From Heliocidaris erythrogramma (Eukaryota > Echinodermata > Echinoidea > Camarodonta > Echinometridae), in contig CM046872.1 in assembly GCA_025617745.1 (NCBI GenBank), forward strand, positions 372,001 through 436,000: a DNA stretch of 64,000 nucleotides, given 5' to 3'. The first letter of the stretch is position 1. Every line of letters begins with the position of its first letter. The notes under the pieces were generated by a model. That model did no database searches and was not told where the DNA came from. It saw only the letters and a list, made by a program, of their open reading frames with translations. The position numbers were made by a program, and so were the translations under genes. Below are positions 22,450-33,903 of this stretch, one piece after another.

Positions 22450-24240
22450 TTCAGTGGCATATCTACGGGAGGAGTGGGGGGGGGGGGTGGCACGTGCCCC
22501 AGCCGCGCCTTTTTTTTTGTACACAACTGTTTAGCCATATCGCGGAAAAATTTGTTCCATTGCCCATGCTGAAATATTGAAGACAGAAATACATAAAGAG
22601 AGAGAAGAGGATAGATTAAGGGGAAACAAAAGAACTATACAATGTTTTAGGAAAGAGAAGAGTACAGAAAACAGGAAAAACAAAGAAATGTACGAAAAGG
22701 GAGAAGAGGAAGCTTAAAAAAAGTTCCTTTCCCAGTATTAAAAGCGCGAAAGCTACGACGTTTTAGCAAGTTTGAGATATATGCGGCCTGAGAAAATCGA
22801 AGAGACCAGCCCACTTTTACACCATTTATTTTACTCATTACTACATGAATAAACATAAATCCTTACTGATTCGAATGATTGTACATTTGACATACCGGTA
22901 GTGGTTTGCTTTGTTTTACTTTGAAATGATAACGATTTGGGGTAGAAAAACAGTTTCAAAACATCTTGAACTCGAATCGAAAAGCGCACATAGCAACGCT
23001 CAGGCTCACTGCCGAGAACCGCCCAATCAAATGTGCACGCACGCTCTATCATTTCCATATGAATTACGTGTACCCTCGATCTCTGCCTTATTTGCATAGT
23101 TTATGCAAATTAGATCGATCGACCACTTCGCCTCGCGGGCCGGGTTCTTTTTCTCCAGCTTTGCCACCGGATTGATTTTCATATAGAAACTTTTTTTCAT
23201 TTTTTAATATATTTTCCACGAAAGTTTATTTTATCATTGATCGGATTTTTTTTTTGACGGGTTGGAGCTGACAGAGTAAAGTTTGAGCAAATGAAAGTAG
23301 TAGTAGGTCGAGGCCTACTGTATTCGTAATTACACTTTCAACTTTGAACTCCTGAAGTGATCGCGCGTGCAATGGAATCATGCAGCTGTTTTTTATCGCG
23401 GGAAGGAGTCATGAGGCAAAAAAAAATCCAATGCATAATGAAGTATAGATGAAAATCTTTTGAGGGCATTTCTTCTACTTTTTTTCTCTTACATTCATAG
23501 GTTTATTATGGAGTTCACAATTTCTCATCATCAGCATCACACAAACTTTCATTATTGCTTCGTCTGCTGAATTGTTTTTCTGTATAAAAAAGTAACATTA
23601 TTCACATTTTATTGAACTCAATATATTCAGTCAAGCGACATAAATTACGAACGATAAACTGAGCGCAGCTTAGGTTCTAACGGTTTCAAAAGCATGAATA
23701 GATTTCCTGTCTTTTCATTGCAGATGAGAACAAAGAAAATACGAACGAAGCAGTTCAGCGAATCCCCGATTTTGTCAATGGAGCTTTAATTCGGGCATTT
23801 TACACGTTGAATTGTGTTCTACAAATTGTCGTTACACATCCATTTTCCGGGGGGGGGGGGCAATGCCATGACAAGGTGCGCACCATGCCTGTACACAAAA
23901 ACACATTAAAAGGGTTTTTTTTTCTTTTCAATACCCGGCGATGAACGTGCCCATCATGATGATATAATAATACAGTGAAATGGGTATAAAAAATGCTAAA
24001 ATCAGGGGGGGGGGGGGGAGGGGTTATACTTTTCACAGCCTGACATTATCCCCCTTCATGTTTAGGGTGGTGAACACATTACACAATACTTGTTTCGGGT
24101 ATTCTGAGTTCGAAAGTTGATTACTTTTCAGGGCCCATTTGGTAAATTCCTGTATTGGCATGGTGTCCATGTTGTAATAACATTGCCCCCCCCCCCCCCC
24201 CGTTTTGGGAAAGTCATATAACTCAGCAAAAGGCATCTAA
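22450..24240. other. Poly-G element copies; no gene
   Basis: A poly-G copy at about 22452-22510 has cagtggcatatctacggg and ggcacgtgcccc. More G or C runs lie at 23850, 24006 and 24187. Between them, 22980-23180 looks less repetitive and has a CCAAT box and an octamer palindrome, listed separately. Open frames on both strands overlap the runs and are not supported. Confidence 0.45.
23023..23110. promoter_or_regulatory. CCAAT box and inverted octamer (POU) palindrome
   Basis: A CCAAT word at 23023-23027 is followed by a perfect inverted repeat of the octamer, ATTTGCATA (23090-23098), three bases, then TATGCAAAT (23102-23110). Octamers with CCAAT boxes are typical of histone and snRNA promoters and of POU-factor sites. 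I see no ORF of either kind next to it, so the target is unknown. Confidence 0.4.
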
Positions 24241-24336
24241 CAAAATATATCCATCTTCGATTACTTGCTTTTCCAAAGGCGGATCGGAGTTGGTGGTTAT
24301 AAAAAAGAATAATCCCGAATATATAAATATGTAAAC

Positions 24337-24505
24337 GACTAACGGGTACATTAGGAGGACAGTTTTTGTTCTTTTTCTTTGTTCAATTGTCGACTTAATG
24401 TACCAACTGTCGACCTAATGTAGGGGTCGCTATTATGACGAAATAAACTGCATTGTTAGGTGTCGACTTAATGTACCCGTTAGTCAAATAAATTTATATA
24501 AATAA

Positions 24506-24543
<38 letters not shown>

Positions 24544-24666
24544 GACTAATGGGTACATTAGGAGGACAGTTTTTGTTCTTTTTCTTTGCTCAACTGTCGA
24601 CCTAATGTAGGGGTCGCTATTATGACGGAATAAACTGCATTGTTAGGTGTCGACTTAATGTACTCG

Positions 24667-24669
<3 letters not shown>
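24337..24669. mobile_element. Two short TIR elements in a TA microsatellite
   Basis: Element one (24337-24485) is bounded by GACTAACGGGTACATTA and its exact reverse complement. Element two (24544-24669) is a shorter variant whose right arm runs into the repeat. Both contain gtcgac-taatgta words and ggggtcgctattatgacg. TA runs lie at about 24510-24541 and 24670-24712, so both seem to have landed in, or been duplicated with, a TA repeat. Confidence 0.6.
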
Positions 24670-24704
<35 letters not shown>

Positions 24705-24925
24705 ATATATATATGACTATGTTGTATATGTTATTTCCTTACAATTGTTAATAATTATTCTAATGTATACATGTATCTCATAGCATTCGCTTGGATCCAG
24801 CTGAGGCATGCGGCTTGTCATTGTTCAAAACTCACCTGCCCCCGACAAAGGAATTAATTAATAAGGTTGAAGATTTGTCAAATCTGTCGGTCAATTGAAT
24901 CTGGTGTCGTCGAAACTACTAACCC

Positions 24926-24996
24926 GTCTCCGTGGTCTAGTGGTTAAGGCATTGGCGTTCTAAGCCAACGACCCGGGTTCGATTCCCGGCGGAGAC
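24926..24996 (+). tRNA. tRNA-Arg (anticodon TCT)
   Basis: The 71-base cloverleaf is complete: acceptor GTCTCCG/CGGAGAC (7 perfect pairs), D arm GTC/GGC region with AGTGGTTAA loop, anticodon stem TTGGC/GCCAA with loop GTTCTAA (anticodon TCT), a 4-base variable loop, and T arm CCGGG/CCCGG with loop TTCGATT. The A box and B box (GGTTCGATTCC) are canonical, and a T run (ATTTTTT) follows as a Pol III terminator. G at position 32 is unusual. It has no intron. Confidence 0.88.
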
Positions 24997-25312
24997 ATTT
25001 TTTCAGCCTTTGCAAAAATTTCAAAAAGGGAGCATAGCTCTGGGGAACTTTGATTTGAGCTACGCAATCATTATTCTCTCATTTCCTTTCGCATTGTATT
25101 TATTTCCACGAGAGTTGCCAAAGCTGTTGTATATGTTATTTCCTTACAATTGTTAATAATTATTGTAATGTATACATGTATCTCAAAGCATTCGCTTGGA
25201 TCCAGCTGAGGCATGCGGCTTGTCATTGTTCAAAACTCACCTGCCCCGACAAAGGAATTAATTAATAAGGTTGAAGATTTGTTGAATCTGGTGTCGCCAA
25301 AACTACTAACCC

Positions 25313-25383
25313 GTCTCCGTGGTCTAGTGGTTAAGGCATTGACGTTCTAAGCCAACGACCCGGGTTCGATTCTCGGCGGAGAC
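25313..25383 (+). tRNA. tRNA-Arg (TCT)-like, second copy with stem changes
   Basis: It is the same 71-base gene with two changes: the anticodon stem has an A-C mismatch (TTGAC/GCCAA), and the T stem has CTCGG, giving a G-T pair and altering the B box. A T run follows. It may be a weak or dead duplicate. Confidence 0.7.
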
Positions 25384-25499
25384 GTTTTTTTCAGCCTTTG
25401 CAAAAATTTCAAAAAGGGAGGACAGCTCTGGGGAACTTTGATTTAAGCTACGCAATCATTATTCTCTCATTTCCTTTCGCATTATATATATATATATAT

Positions 25500-26880
25500 A
25501 TATACTCTTGTACCAGCGTACCAATCATAACAGAGGAGTTATTATTGAACATTTCCCCCTATTTTATATTTTTTAGACGTTAGCGAAAATTGAACTGATT
25601 TAGTCCGTTTTGAACTCTCTGATTTCATAAGTCTTCCGACCGCTGAGAGCTTATAATCTGTGGCAAAATTGAGAATAGATAACGACAGAATACCCACGAA
25701 ACGATTCTGTAAAGATGATTATAATAAAGAAAAACAAACAAACACATGAATACTGTAAAAATGGTTACCGTAGTTCTTTTCTTATTACGAGGCGGCTAAA
25801 GTTATAAATATTAATATCTTATAATATTTTATAAATACATCAACAAAGTTGAACAGCTTGAAAATGGAGAAAAAAAAATGGAAAATACAGAAGGAATCAG
25901 AAAAGTGTAATTAGTCTCGCTAAAATAATAAAACACATTTCCCAAAATAAATGTGACCCCTCACGTCAAAATGAGACAGAAGTCGCATTTTTTGAAATTG
26001 TATTTTATTATTGATTATTATTTTCCGTTTCATAAGCTTTAATTTGATATATAGTTCAACTCTAGAGAGTGAGTATTAGTGGAGATAATAGCTTTTGAAT
26101 GTTGAGTAAAGTAGGGCTGTGGCAAAGTATTTCTTCGGGAAAAACGCTTCCAAAGTTTGACTTCCGTTTTGCAGTCATGCAGCATTTTCGTTTGTAATGT
26201 CAACTAGATTTTTATAAAGCCCTTAGCAACCGTTTATTAATTCTAATAAAAACTAGTCCTTATGTTTCTTTAGGATCTCTTTTCATGAAAACATGAATTT
26301 TAATTCATTTAAGCCATGAATTCTAACGCTTTAAAGGGTAACAAATCAAGTAGTTTCACGGCACTGAAAAAGCTTCCCGCATCAACTTCATGCTTTTTTC
26401 GTTGAGCCTTTCCTATGCCGGTATGATTTTCTTAAAGGGTTGATTAACCTAGCTATAGTCAAAAGGTTTATAATTCTGTCATTTTGTGCGGGGAAATTTA
26501 TTAGATTATGGTTCAAACTTTCAGAGGTTTTTATATCATTATATCTTTTTCTAAATTAATCATGTAAACTTGATTTCTTTCAATGTTATTTGCTTTCTTT
26601 TTATAGCTTGGATTCAATTGTCGCAAAGTCATTCAATTTTGGCAAATTTACTGATTAGACTAGTCTTTACCAAGAATAATATTGACAGATCGTTGATGTC
26701 TGCGTATGAAACTTACTTTTTTTACTTTTCGTCTTGTGAAAGAGCAATAGAAATCGCCGCTTTCTTAAGCTGAAGAATTAACACACGATTTTCTCTCTTT
26801 CCTTATACATCACGCGCCTGTTTCATAATCTCCACAGTTTTATTTCTTTCTTTTGAATGCTAACTCTCTTTTCGGTTCGC
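25500..26880. other. No gene seen
   Basis: AT-rich DNA with short open frames only (for example 26570-26773). I find no repeat pair, splice-framed exon or domain here. Confidence 0.45.
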
Positions 26881-26989
26881 TCTTTACTTATTACCAGATT
26901 AAACAACGATGGTATAAAACAGAATCATAATAAGAAATTGTATCCTGCTCTAGTTAGTTCTACCTTTAAAAAATGTTTATACATGTAAA

Positions 26990-28560
26990 AGCGTCTTTCT
27001 TTTCTTTTCGCCATATCAAAGAGGTATAGAATTCGCCCCTTTCAAAGAACAAGGATTAAGTCACATCCTGCCTTCGCGAGACGATTGATTTTTCTTCTCT
27101 CCCATTGTCCTTCTCAGGGGCCGCGGAACGTCTTGGAAAGTGGAGGGGCTAAGGGGGGGGGGGGGGGCTGCGTATATAACCACATTAATTTTTTGCACTG
27201 CCATACGTTTGCACTGAAAAAGTGAGGGGGCTGCAGCCCCCAGCCCGGTTCCGCGGTCCCTGCTTCTCAATCACGAGCTTGTGTCATAATCTCCACACAG
27301 GTCCTTTTCTGTATGGTTAAAAAGCTTCATTTCTTTTATCATCAATTCCCCATGTTCAACAGCAGGATAAAGATAAACTGCTTCTTAGCGCCGCTCTATA
27401 GTTAATAGAGCTTTAATTTTTTTTAAATTAACGCCCGAACAATCTCTCTCCTTCTAAATCTTTCACCTGTATCATAATTTCGACTGTTCTTCTTAATTCT
27501 ATTTTGAAAGCTAACTCTTTCTTGTCTGTTCGGCTTTTTTAACGAATAAGAGATTTGGCCGCTAATTATCATCATGTTGACTGGCGGTATGAACATGACG
27601 AAGACAAACTGCATCTTAGCTTGAAAGTTCGTTTCTCCCCGCTCTATATTTAACTCAAGCTTAAAAAAATCAGATACTTGTTTCACTATCGCAACCGAGG
27701 GCCTTTTCATTCTAGCTTTACAAAATAATTTTCTTTTATTTTCGTCTGTTAAAAAGAGTTATAGAATTGGCCGCTTTTTATCGTCATGTTCAAAAGCGGG
27801 ATAGAGATAAACTGCTTCTTAGCGCCGCTCTAGTTAACTAGAGCTTAAAAAAATGAATAATAATGACAACTGCTTTTTGTAAAAATTGACACCCAGACAA
27901 TTCTCTCTCTCCTTCTAAATCTTTCACGTGTATCCAAATTTCGACTGTTCTTCTTAATTCTATTTTGAAAGCTATTTGTCTGTTCGGCTTTAACGAATAA
28001 GAGAATAAGCAGGGGGGGGGGGGGGCGCAAGGGGCGTATTGTGTTGACAAAGTATGCCCCAGACCCCCCAGATGGCCGTTCGGCTTCGTCAAACGGAGGG
28101 TTCCTCAGTGTGTGCCCCCCTTTCTGGAAATCCTGTATCCGCCCCTGGCTAACAGGCAGTATGAACATGATGAAGATAACGCGCGTCTTAGCTTGAAAGT
28201 CATCGAGTCTCTCCGCTTTATAGTTTACTCCAAAAAAGATGTGTACAATCTACTGGTGTCTAATAGCTAATTTCTTTTCTTCTTCGCCATGTTTTAAAGA
28301 GGTAGAGAATTCGCCCCTTTCAAAGAACAAGGATTAAGTCACCTCCAGCAAGAGACGATTATTGATTTTCTCTCTCTCTCTCTCTCTCTTTGTCCTTGTT
28401 TCATAATCTCTACACAGATACATGTACTGTTCTTTCTAATTAAAAGGCTTATTTTCTTTTCGGCTTTTCAAAGGGTTACAGAATTTACCCCTTATTATTA
28501 TCATGTATCAATAGTTTCGTTGTTCGTAAGTCATCTTCCCAGTTCTTCTTACTTCTGTTT
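26990..28560. repeat. Degenerate direct repeats of about 450-1260 bp
   Basis: Blocks recur in the same order: ttcgcccctttcaaagaacaaggattaagtca at 27030 and 28309; ttcttagcgccgctcta at 27380 and 27816; tctttcac-tgtatc-aatttcgactgttcttc at 27460 and 27920; agtatgaacatgaygaaga-a at 27585 and 28158. A minus-oriented poly-G element (about 28010-28147) interrupts the second unit. It is an old tandem array with no gene. Confidence 0.65.
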
Positions 28561-28759
28561 TGAAAGCCAACTCTTTTGTATTTCCTCTCTACTTTCAATA
28601 GATTAAACAGCGATGGATTAAACCAGCTTCGCAATGAAGAGATCTTGACGATGAATAGTGTGAATAAGTGAGATATAGAAAGTTACAATTCAGAATTCAA
28701 AGCGAGATCCATATAATCCGATTTTGCTACATCAACCTTTCTTCTGTCTCGCACGGTCC

Positions 28760-29340
28760 AGTGGTGTATTAAACGGAGCGGATAGAGGGGGCACATGCCA
28801 AGGGCAGCACTTTCAGGGGGGGGGGGGGATGGAAATGAAAAACAATGACGAAAATGTGTGGTCCTGGATTACTACGCACCCAAATCATTAATAAAATGCA
28901 TATTTTATAGAAACAGTGTTTTTAAGGCCTCAGATGAAAAAATAAATGAAGCTTGGCAGCTCTCTCGGATTTGTTTTCTCAAAGAATCTCGTAATATCTC
29001 CTCAATGTACGTAGAATATACATCTAGTTTATAGAAAGCAGTGTAAAGGGTTCATATTTACATTTTCTCTTTTACTTTATTTTTCAATCAATCGGCCTTT
29101 ATAAAGAACACATAACGATGGACTGTCGAACTAGCCAAAATACGGTCCGGTCAAGGGGATACTCAACACACAAAATCGCCCCATGGCTGGAGCTCGCTAC
29201 AAAAGGGCACCAGCAATTTCTTTCTTTCTTTCTTTCTTTTTGCTGTTGCTTGTCGAAGACTTTTCGGACATGTGACAACCACCCCCCCCCCCCCCTCATG
29301 TTACTTTCTTTGTATAGACTTAAATTAAGATTTGAATAAA
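28760..29340. other. Poly-G element, TTTC microsatellite, C-tract
   Basis: The text cagtggtgtattaaacgg begins a poly-G copy (11-G run at 28817). A TTTC run (29217-29240) and a 15-C run (29281-29295) follow. No gene is supported. Confidence 0.45.
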
Positions 29341-29437
29341 TGTACCGACACTCTTTATCATAAATAATTAATTATTCAGTTCATATTATAATTCTTTTCA
29401 TGTTATAATTTTGGATTGGTATAGACTTGTGGATGTA

Positions 29438-29584
29438 CTATAATGAGAACGAATGACATGACGTCATCCCATCGGAGTCCATGGATTCGCTCAGCTCCAA
29501 GTGCCAGTCGTCGCTGCAGCTTGACTCCATGTTGAAATCCTCGTTCTCGCTTGATTGTTGATTTGAAGAAACGATGCTATCCAT
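29438..29584 (-). CDS. Hypothetical 48-residue acidic protein
   Basis: The minus-strand ATG at 29584 has an ideal context (CACCATGG), and the frame runs 48 codons to TAG 29438-29440. The product is rich in Ser, Asp and Glu, with the words SSENEDFNMESSC and DDWHLELSESMDSDG. Its composition is unlike the AT-driven strings around it and looks coding. A TATA box lies 30 bases upstream of the ATG and an octamer about 70 bases upstream. That puts the expected transcription start almost at this ATG, so the Met at residue 19 could be the real start. No family is recognised. It could be a small gene, the first exon of a longer one (no strong donor seen), or chance. Confidence 0.4.
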   Translation of the reverse strand: MDSIVSSNQQSSENEDFNMESSCSDDWHLELSESMDSDGMTSCHSFSL

Positions 29585-29613
29585 GGTGAAAAGCTTGTCA
29601 AAAGATATCCTGC

Positions 29614-29659
29614 TTTATATAAACCACGGAAGGATCCAAAAGCCAGGTCAAATTTGCAT
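29614..29659 (-). promoter_or_regulatory. TATA box and octamer upstream of small ORF
   Basis: TTTATATAAA at 29614-29623 is a good TATA box, and ATGCAAAT (minus strand, 29652-29659) is a perfect octamer. Their order and spacing on the minus strand fit a compact RNA polymerase II promoter pointing into the 48-codon ORF. Confidence 0.45.
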
Positions 29660-29689
29660 ATGCCGCATCGTTTGTGACGAAGAGTCAAA

Positions 29690-31095
29690 TCACGGACGCG
29701 TGTCCGGCTCTATTGAAACAATAATATAACGCACGAATGCTCGCTTCCCTTGATCTTCTTATACAATATAGAGATTTACAAGTCAAAGGTGAAATAAGGC
29801 ATTCACATTTTCTATAGATGTAACTGCGGCGTTCAATTTCGGGGGAAGAAAATCTTCTGTCCAACAACAATTTTCTTATTCCACTCCACATTCAATGAAT
29901 AAAAACAGAAAATGAGGGGCTGAGTCAGTGAGAATTTGAATTATCCCTTTAAGTACCAGAAACGAAAATAACACTTTCCAGATATCAATACCCCATATAC
30001 CCCGAAAAATAGACTTTTCATTTATATCATATAACAAATTTTCAACATAGTGAATGCCTTTGATAAAAATAAATCTGAATGTTATTTTGCAACAAATTGA
30101 TACAATTTTATGTTCTGCAATTTGAAACTTTGCAAACAAACATTCAGTTAGTATATTGTGTAAATAAGATTTCACTGGGGTATAAAGAGAGGGAAGTTCC
30201 CCAGTTTCTGCTGTAAAAAGATAAAGGTTTATCTCCTTGTCTGGATTCAAAAGATGCATATCGGTATAGGGATCGAGGTCTGCATGTGCATATGGAGTTT
30301 CTTTACAACAGCGCATGTGAATGGAAATGACCATCTTTTATTAGTGATTACCCACGCCGGCAGGGTTATGTAAAGGGCTCCGTATGTTTGTTTGTTTGTG
30401 TACAACAGAACGGGTGAACGGATTCGCACCAAATTTTCATGGAATGTTCGGATAGTGACAGGAAAGAATCGATTAGATTTTGGTGATGATTGGTTGACCC
30501 CTGCAAATTCTGTGTGACCTTGAAGTTTTGACCCCAACTTCATTTCGGATAGTGACAGGAAAGAATCGATTAAGAAAATAATGGATTAGATTTTTTTTGT
30601 GATAATCGGTTATAGAAACTTCAGTTCGGAGAGTTCTTTTTTTTGTTTTTAAGAATATTTTATTACTTCCTTTTTCAAAATAACATTTTTCACAATAATC
30701 AAGGTAAAATACACAAACAAATATATTCACACCCAGTATCGTGCCAAATTACATAATAATAACAATAAGTAACCATAATATTTTACATGCATGTATTAAA
30801 TACTAGATTATGCCAAATCTAGAAGTCTTTATTGCGATAAAAAGGAGAAAAATATAAAATATAAAATATAGTGACAGGAAAGAATCGTTTAGGGAAAGAA
30901 TGCAACTACTCTGTAGCGCCGCCTTTGACGGCCTTTCTAGTTCTCCAATGTCTTGCAGATACAAATGGTTCGCATGGGCCACAGAACAGGAACTGGGGTG
31001 GATGCAGTCCCCACCACCACAACCACACACAATTATTGTACACACTTTATATAAAAACACTACCCTCTGATACCTTCGGGGAAACCCTATCATCA
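29690..31095. other. No supported gene; triplicated short repeat
   Basis: The text ggatagtgacaggaaagaatcgattag occurs at 30449, 30546 and, shortened, at 30868. A 152-codon minus frame (29876-30334) has no recognisable domain and an AT-driven composition. The ccgtatgtttgtttgtttgtgtac text (about 30381) looks like part of a dispersed element. Confidence 0.4.
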
Positions 31096-33190
31096 CTGGT
31101 GTAGACAGGGGGCACCGGGGGCCATGCCCCCTCCCTATTCAGCCACTACAACAACAAAAAAGCGAGAGCGAAAAAGCGGGGGAAGTGAGAGAAAAAATGC
31201 CTAAAAAGGCACTACAAGCCATTATCCTGGCTCTCAAAATTTGCTAAAAAAAGTCAAAGTTTTCGCGCCCACCCTTGTACCATGGGTGTCGATCCCGGGG
31301 GGGGGGGGGGGGGATGGACGTATATATCCCCCAAAATATTTGAGGTGGGAGGATGGCCTGTATTATCACTCCCAATATATTTGGATAGCATAAATAAGAA
31401 TTATGATGCATTAACTTGAAACTAATAATTATTTAAACTCATGATGTTTAATCTTGAAAAAACACATTCTTTAATGATTAGAAGAAAGGAAATAAAAAAA
31501 TGCCATAAGTTCAATACGAAAATATTGAAGAAAATTAGTTCACTCGCATTGTTTTCATTAAAAACATTTTGGTATGCTTTAAAATGCAAGTTTTATAGAC
31601 AGATTCCCTGATGTAGGAGAGGGATACTCCCTCCCACCCCTGCTCGGTCTCTTCGCTCAGTGGTGTGTCTGGGGGGGGGGGGGGGGAGGGGAGCACGTGC
31701 ACTGGGAAACACTTGAAGGGGGCGCAAACGCAAAGGAGAGAAAGAAAAATAGGGGAGTGAAGAAACATTATAATCGTTTTTACGACTTTTTACGGCTTTA
31801 CGACCCGTACCCAGCCCTGTTACATACAATGCAGTATTGCACCCCAAATAACTGAAAAGCAGCCAGGGCGGTGAACTAATATTCCGCCAAAAAAAAAAAA
31901 GATGCTAAAACTTCGGAGCTTTCGCGCTTCGCCCCATTTTCCCCATATTTTGGAGTTCATTTTTAAGACCAGACGGCTGATCGAGATCGATATTTCAAAA
32001 AATAAAACACATCGATAATGTTTTAATTTGTAAACAAATCTTTCGGCATTTCAATAAAGCGCTCATTATATAACTGCCCAATCATGCTGGTTTTAACAAC
32101 ATTACCAAAGCACTAAGTAATATTTTTTTAATTCATGCACTCGAATAAAGTGTGCTTAATATTATTCCGAATTACCCAATAGATGTTGTTGACATATAAT
32201 TATAACGAAAACGTTAAAAATATAGGGCAAAGCCAAGAAAGAAAGAAAGGCTACTCTTTCAACACAGGGGCGTTTTTGAAAGTGTGTGTGTGTGGGGCTG
32301 ATTTGATTTCACTCATTAATGATAATATATTAAGCTAATTCATACATTTTATGAAATGTGTTTACTCAAAAAAGGGTGGAGGGGGACGGGGTGGGCTGCA
32401 GCCCCAGGCCCGTCCCCAGTTCTGTTTCCGCGACCCATGCAAAAGTAAAGTTGTATTTATATTCACAAATCCGGTCTTAACTCGAGAACATTAAGTTTTT
32501 CGTTGTGATATTTCAATTTCATTTTATTTTTTATTCGCAGCCATGACGGCTACATACAACAGCTATTAACATGTGAAAGTGAATTTATAATTGCATTGCT
32601 TGGAAACTACACAATGTATTTTTGGGATTGGATTTTTATTGTTATTAGTTGAGGGTTTTTTTTGGTTTGGAACATAAAGCAATATTTTGAATAGTTGTCC
32701 GTCCTTTATTTATTCGTGTATTAATTTTTATGTCGTTTATCATTACTATATATTTTTGTGGTGGGTTCGATGTGGGAAAATTAAATGTTAGGGGCCGACT
32801 TTGTCATGGCACAAACCTAGGTATTTTTTTTCTCAGAAAACTATGACAAATGATACGTACGGTACTTTGACGGAGACTTCAAATACATTCGTACTTTATA
32901 AGAAGCAAAATGAAGCAGAATGATCACAATTTGAACCGTAAGTGGCGCTCTTTCAAAACACTAAATAAACAACTTCCTTCAAGGCAGAACAAAAATAAAG
33001 AACAGAAGTCGGCGAAATCGAAGGAATCGCAGGGTGGGTCTCTAAACAAAAGCTCGCGCTAATCCCGCTGAACGGCGACTTCTTAGAGTCGCCGATGGAT
33101 ATGACAAGATCCGGGAGATAATCCCGCTAATCGGCCTTTTTTAACTTTGGCCGCGGTGAAAACGGTGACAAAACTTTCCGTAAGAAGCCT
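31096..33190. other. Poly-G element copies; no gene
   Basis: Copies start at 31096 (cactggtgtagacagggggc) and 31660 (cagtggtgtgtctgggg, then gagcacgtgcac). Reverse family text at 31610-31655 (tatcc/ggatactccctccc...gctcggtctcttcgctc) matches the hairpin block at 6715-6768. The rest to 33190 is AT-rich, ending in the repeat words shared with 21290. Confidence 0.45.
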
Positions 33191-33612
33191 TAAGCTAGTA
33201 TTCATTTTTGGCGCCATTTTTGACCGTCAAGGTCATCATGGCATTAGATCGGGGACCGTGGGCGCCAGGCATACGTCGAAAAAAAAATCCGACTTTAGGC
33301 ATTTTTGAATATCAAATGAATATCAAATGAATATCGAATAACGAATAACGAATATCAAAACAACTTCACAGACCTGAAAGTCGCGCCCACTGTCCCCGAT
33401 CTAATGCCATGATGACCTTGACCTTGACCCTTCAAGGTCATGGTCAAAAATGGCGCCAAATTTGAATACTAGCTTTTTGACGAACTGAAAGTGGCCCCAT
33501 ATCCAAATTTTTTCCACCCTGCTGGCGCCCACGGTCACCAATCTAATGCCATGATGACCTTGACCTTGACCCCTCAAGGTCAGGGTCAAAAATGGAGAAG
33601 GCGACAAGCTGG
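33190..33612. mobile_element. Hairpin element with AGGTCA half-site clusters
   Basis: The left arm (about 33191-33267: gctagtattcatttttggcgcc ... gcattagatcgggg) is the inverse of the right arm (about 33385-33477). A third, partial block follows at 33520-33600. Each arm carries tandem AGGTCA-type half-sites (tgaccttgaccttgaccc, tcaaggtca). There is no ORF. It ends about 290 bases upstream of the copy 2 start codon. Confidence 0.65.
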
Positions 33613-33683
33613 TAATTTAGAAGCATTAAAAACCATGAAGGGTAGTATATACCTTTATTGCCTCCCCCCCCCCCCCCCAATCC

Positions 33684-33903
33684 GTATCGACGCCCCTGCC
33701 GTCGATTGGGAAGTTTTATTCCACTTTAACTTCCTCAATCTATATGCAATGCAAAACACGTAAGCAATTGTCATATGAAACTAATTAATGATTACTTCCT
33801 CGATCCATCACATTAATGTAATGTCAGATTTGGGACAAATCATTGTCTTCTATTAATGAAAATGGATTACCATGCCACACATATTAGAAGAAGAACATCA
33901 GGG
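33684..33903 (+). promoter_or_regulatory. Upstream block conserved with copy 3
   Basis: About 220 bases before the copy 2 start (cgtcgattgggaa..., acttcctcaatct..., ttgtcttctattaatgaaaatgg) align with 46040-46266 before copy 3. The match covers the 5' untranslated region and probably the core promoter. I see no clear TATA box. A further block just upstream (gagaaggc-a-aagctggtaatt) is shared as well. Confidence 0.5.

Larger units (their letters stand above)
24716..25490. repeat. Tandem duplication of about 390 bp carrying tRNA genes
   Basis: The segment from gttgtatatgttatttcc to cctttcgcatt occurs twice (24721-25095 and 25126-25483) with a few differences, including a shorter region before the second tRNA. 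Each copy holds one tRNA, so the tRNA was copied with its flanks rather than retroposed. Confidence 0.8.

Noticed and set aside
29876..30334. 152-codon minus-strand frame
   Set aside because: No recognisable domain, AT-driven composition, no start context or splice signals that support it.
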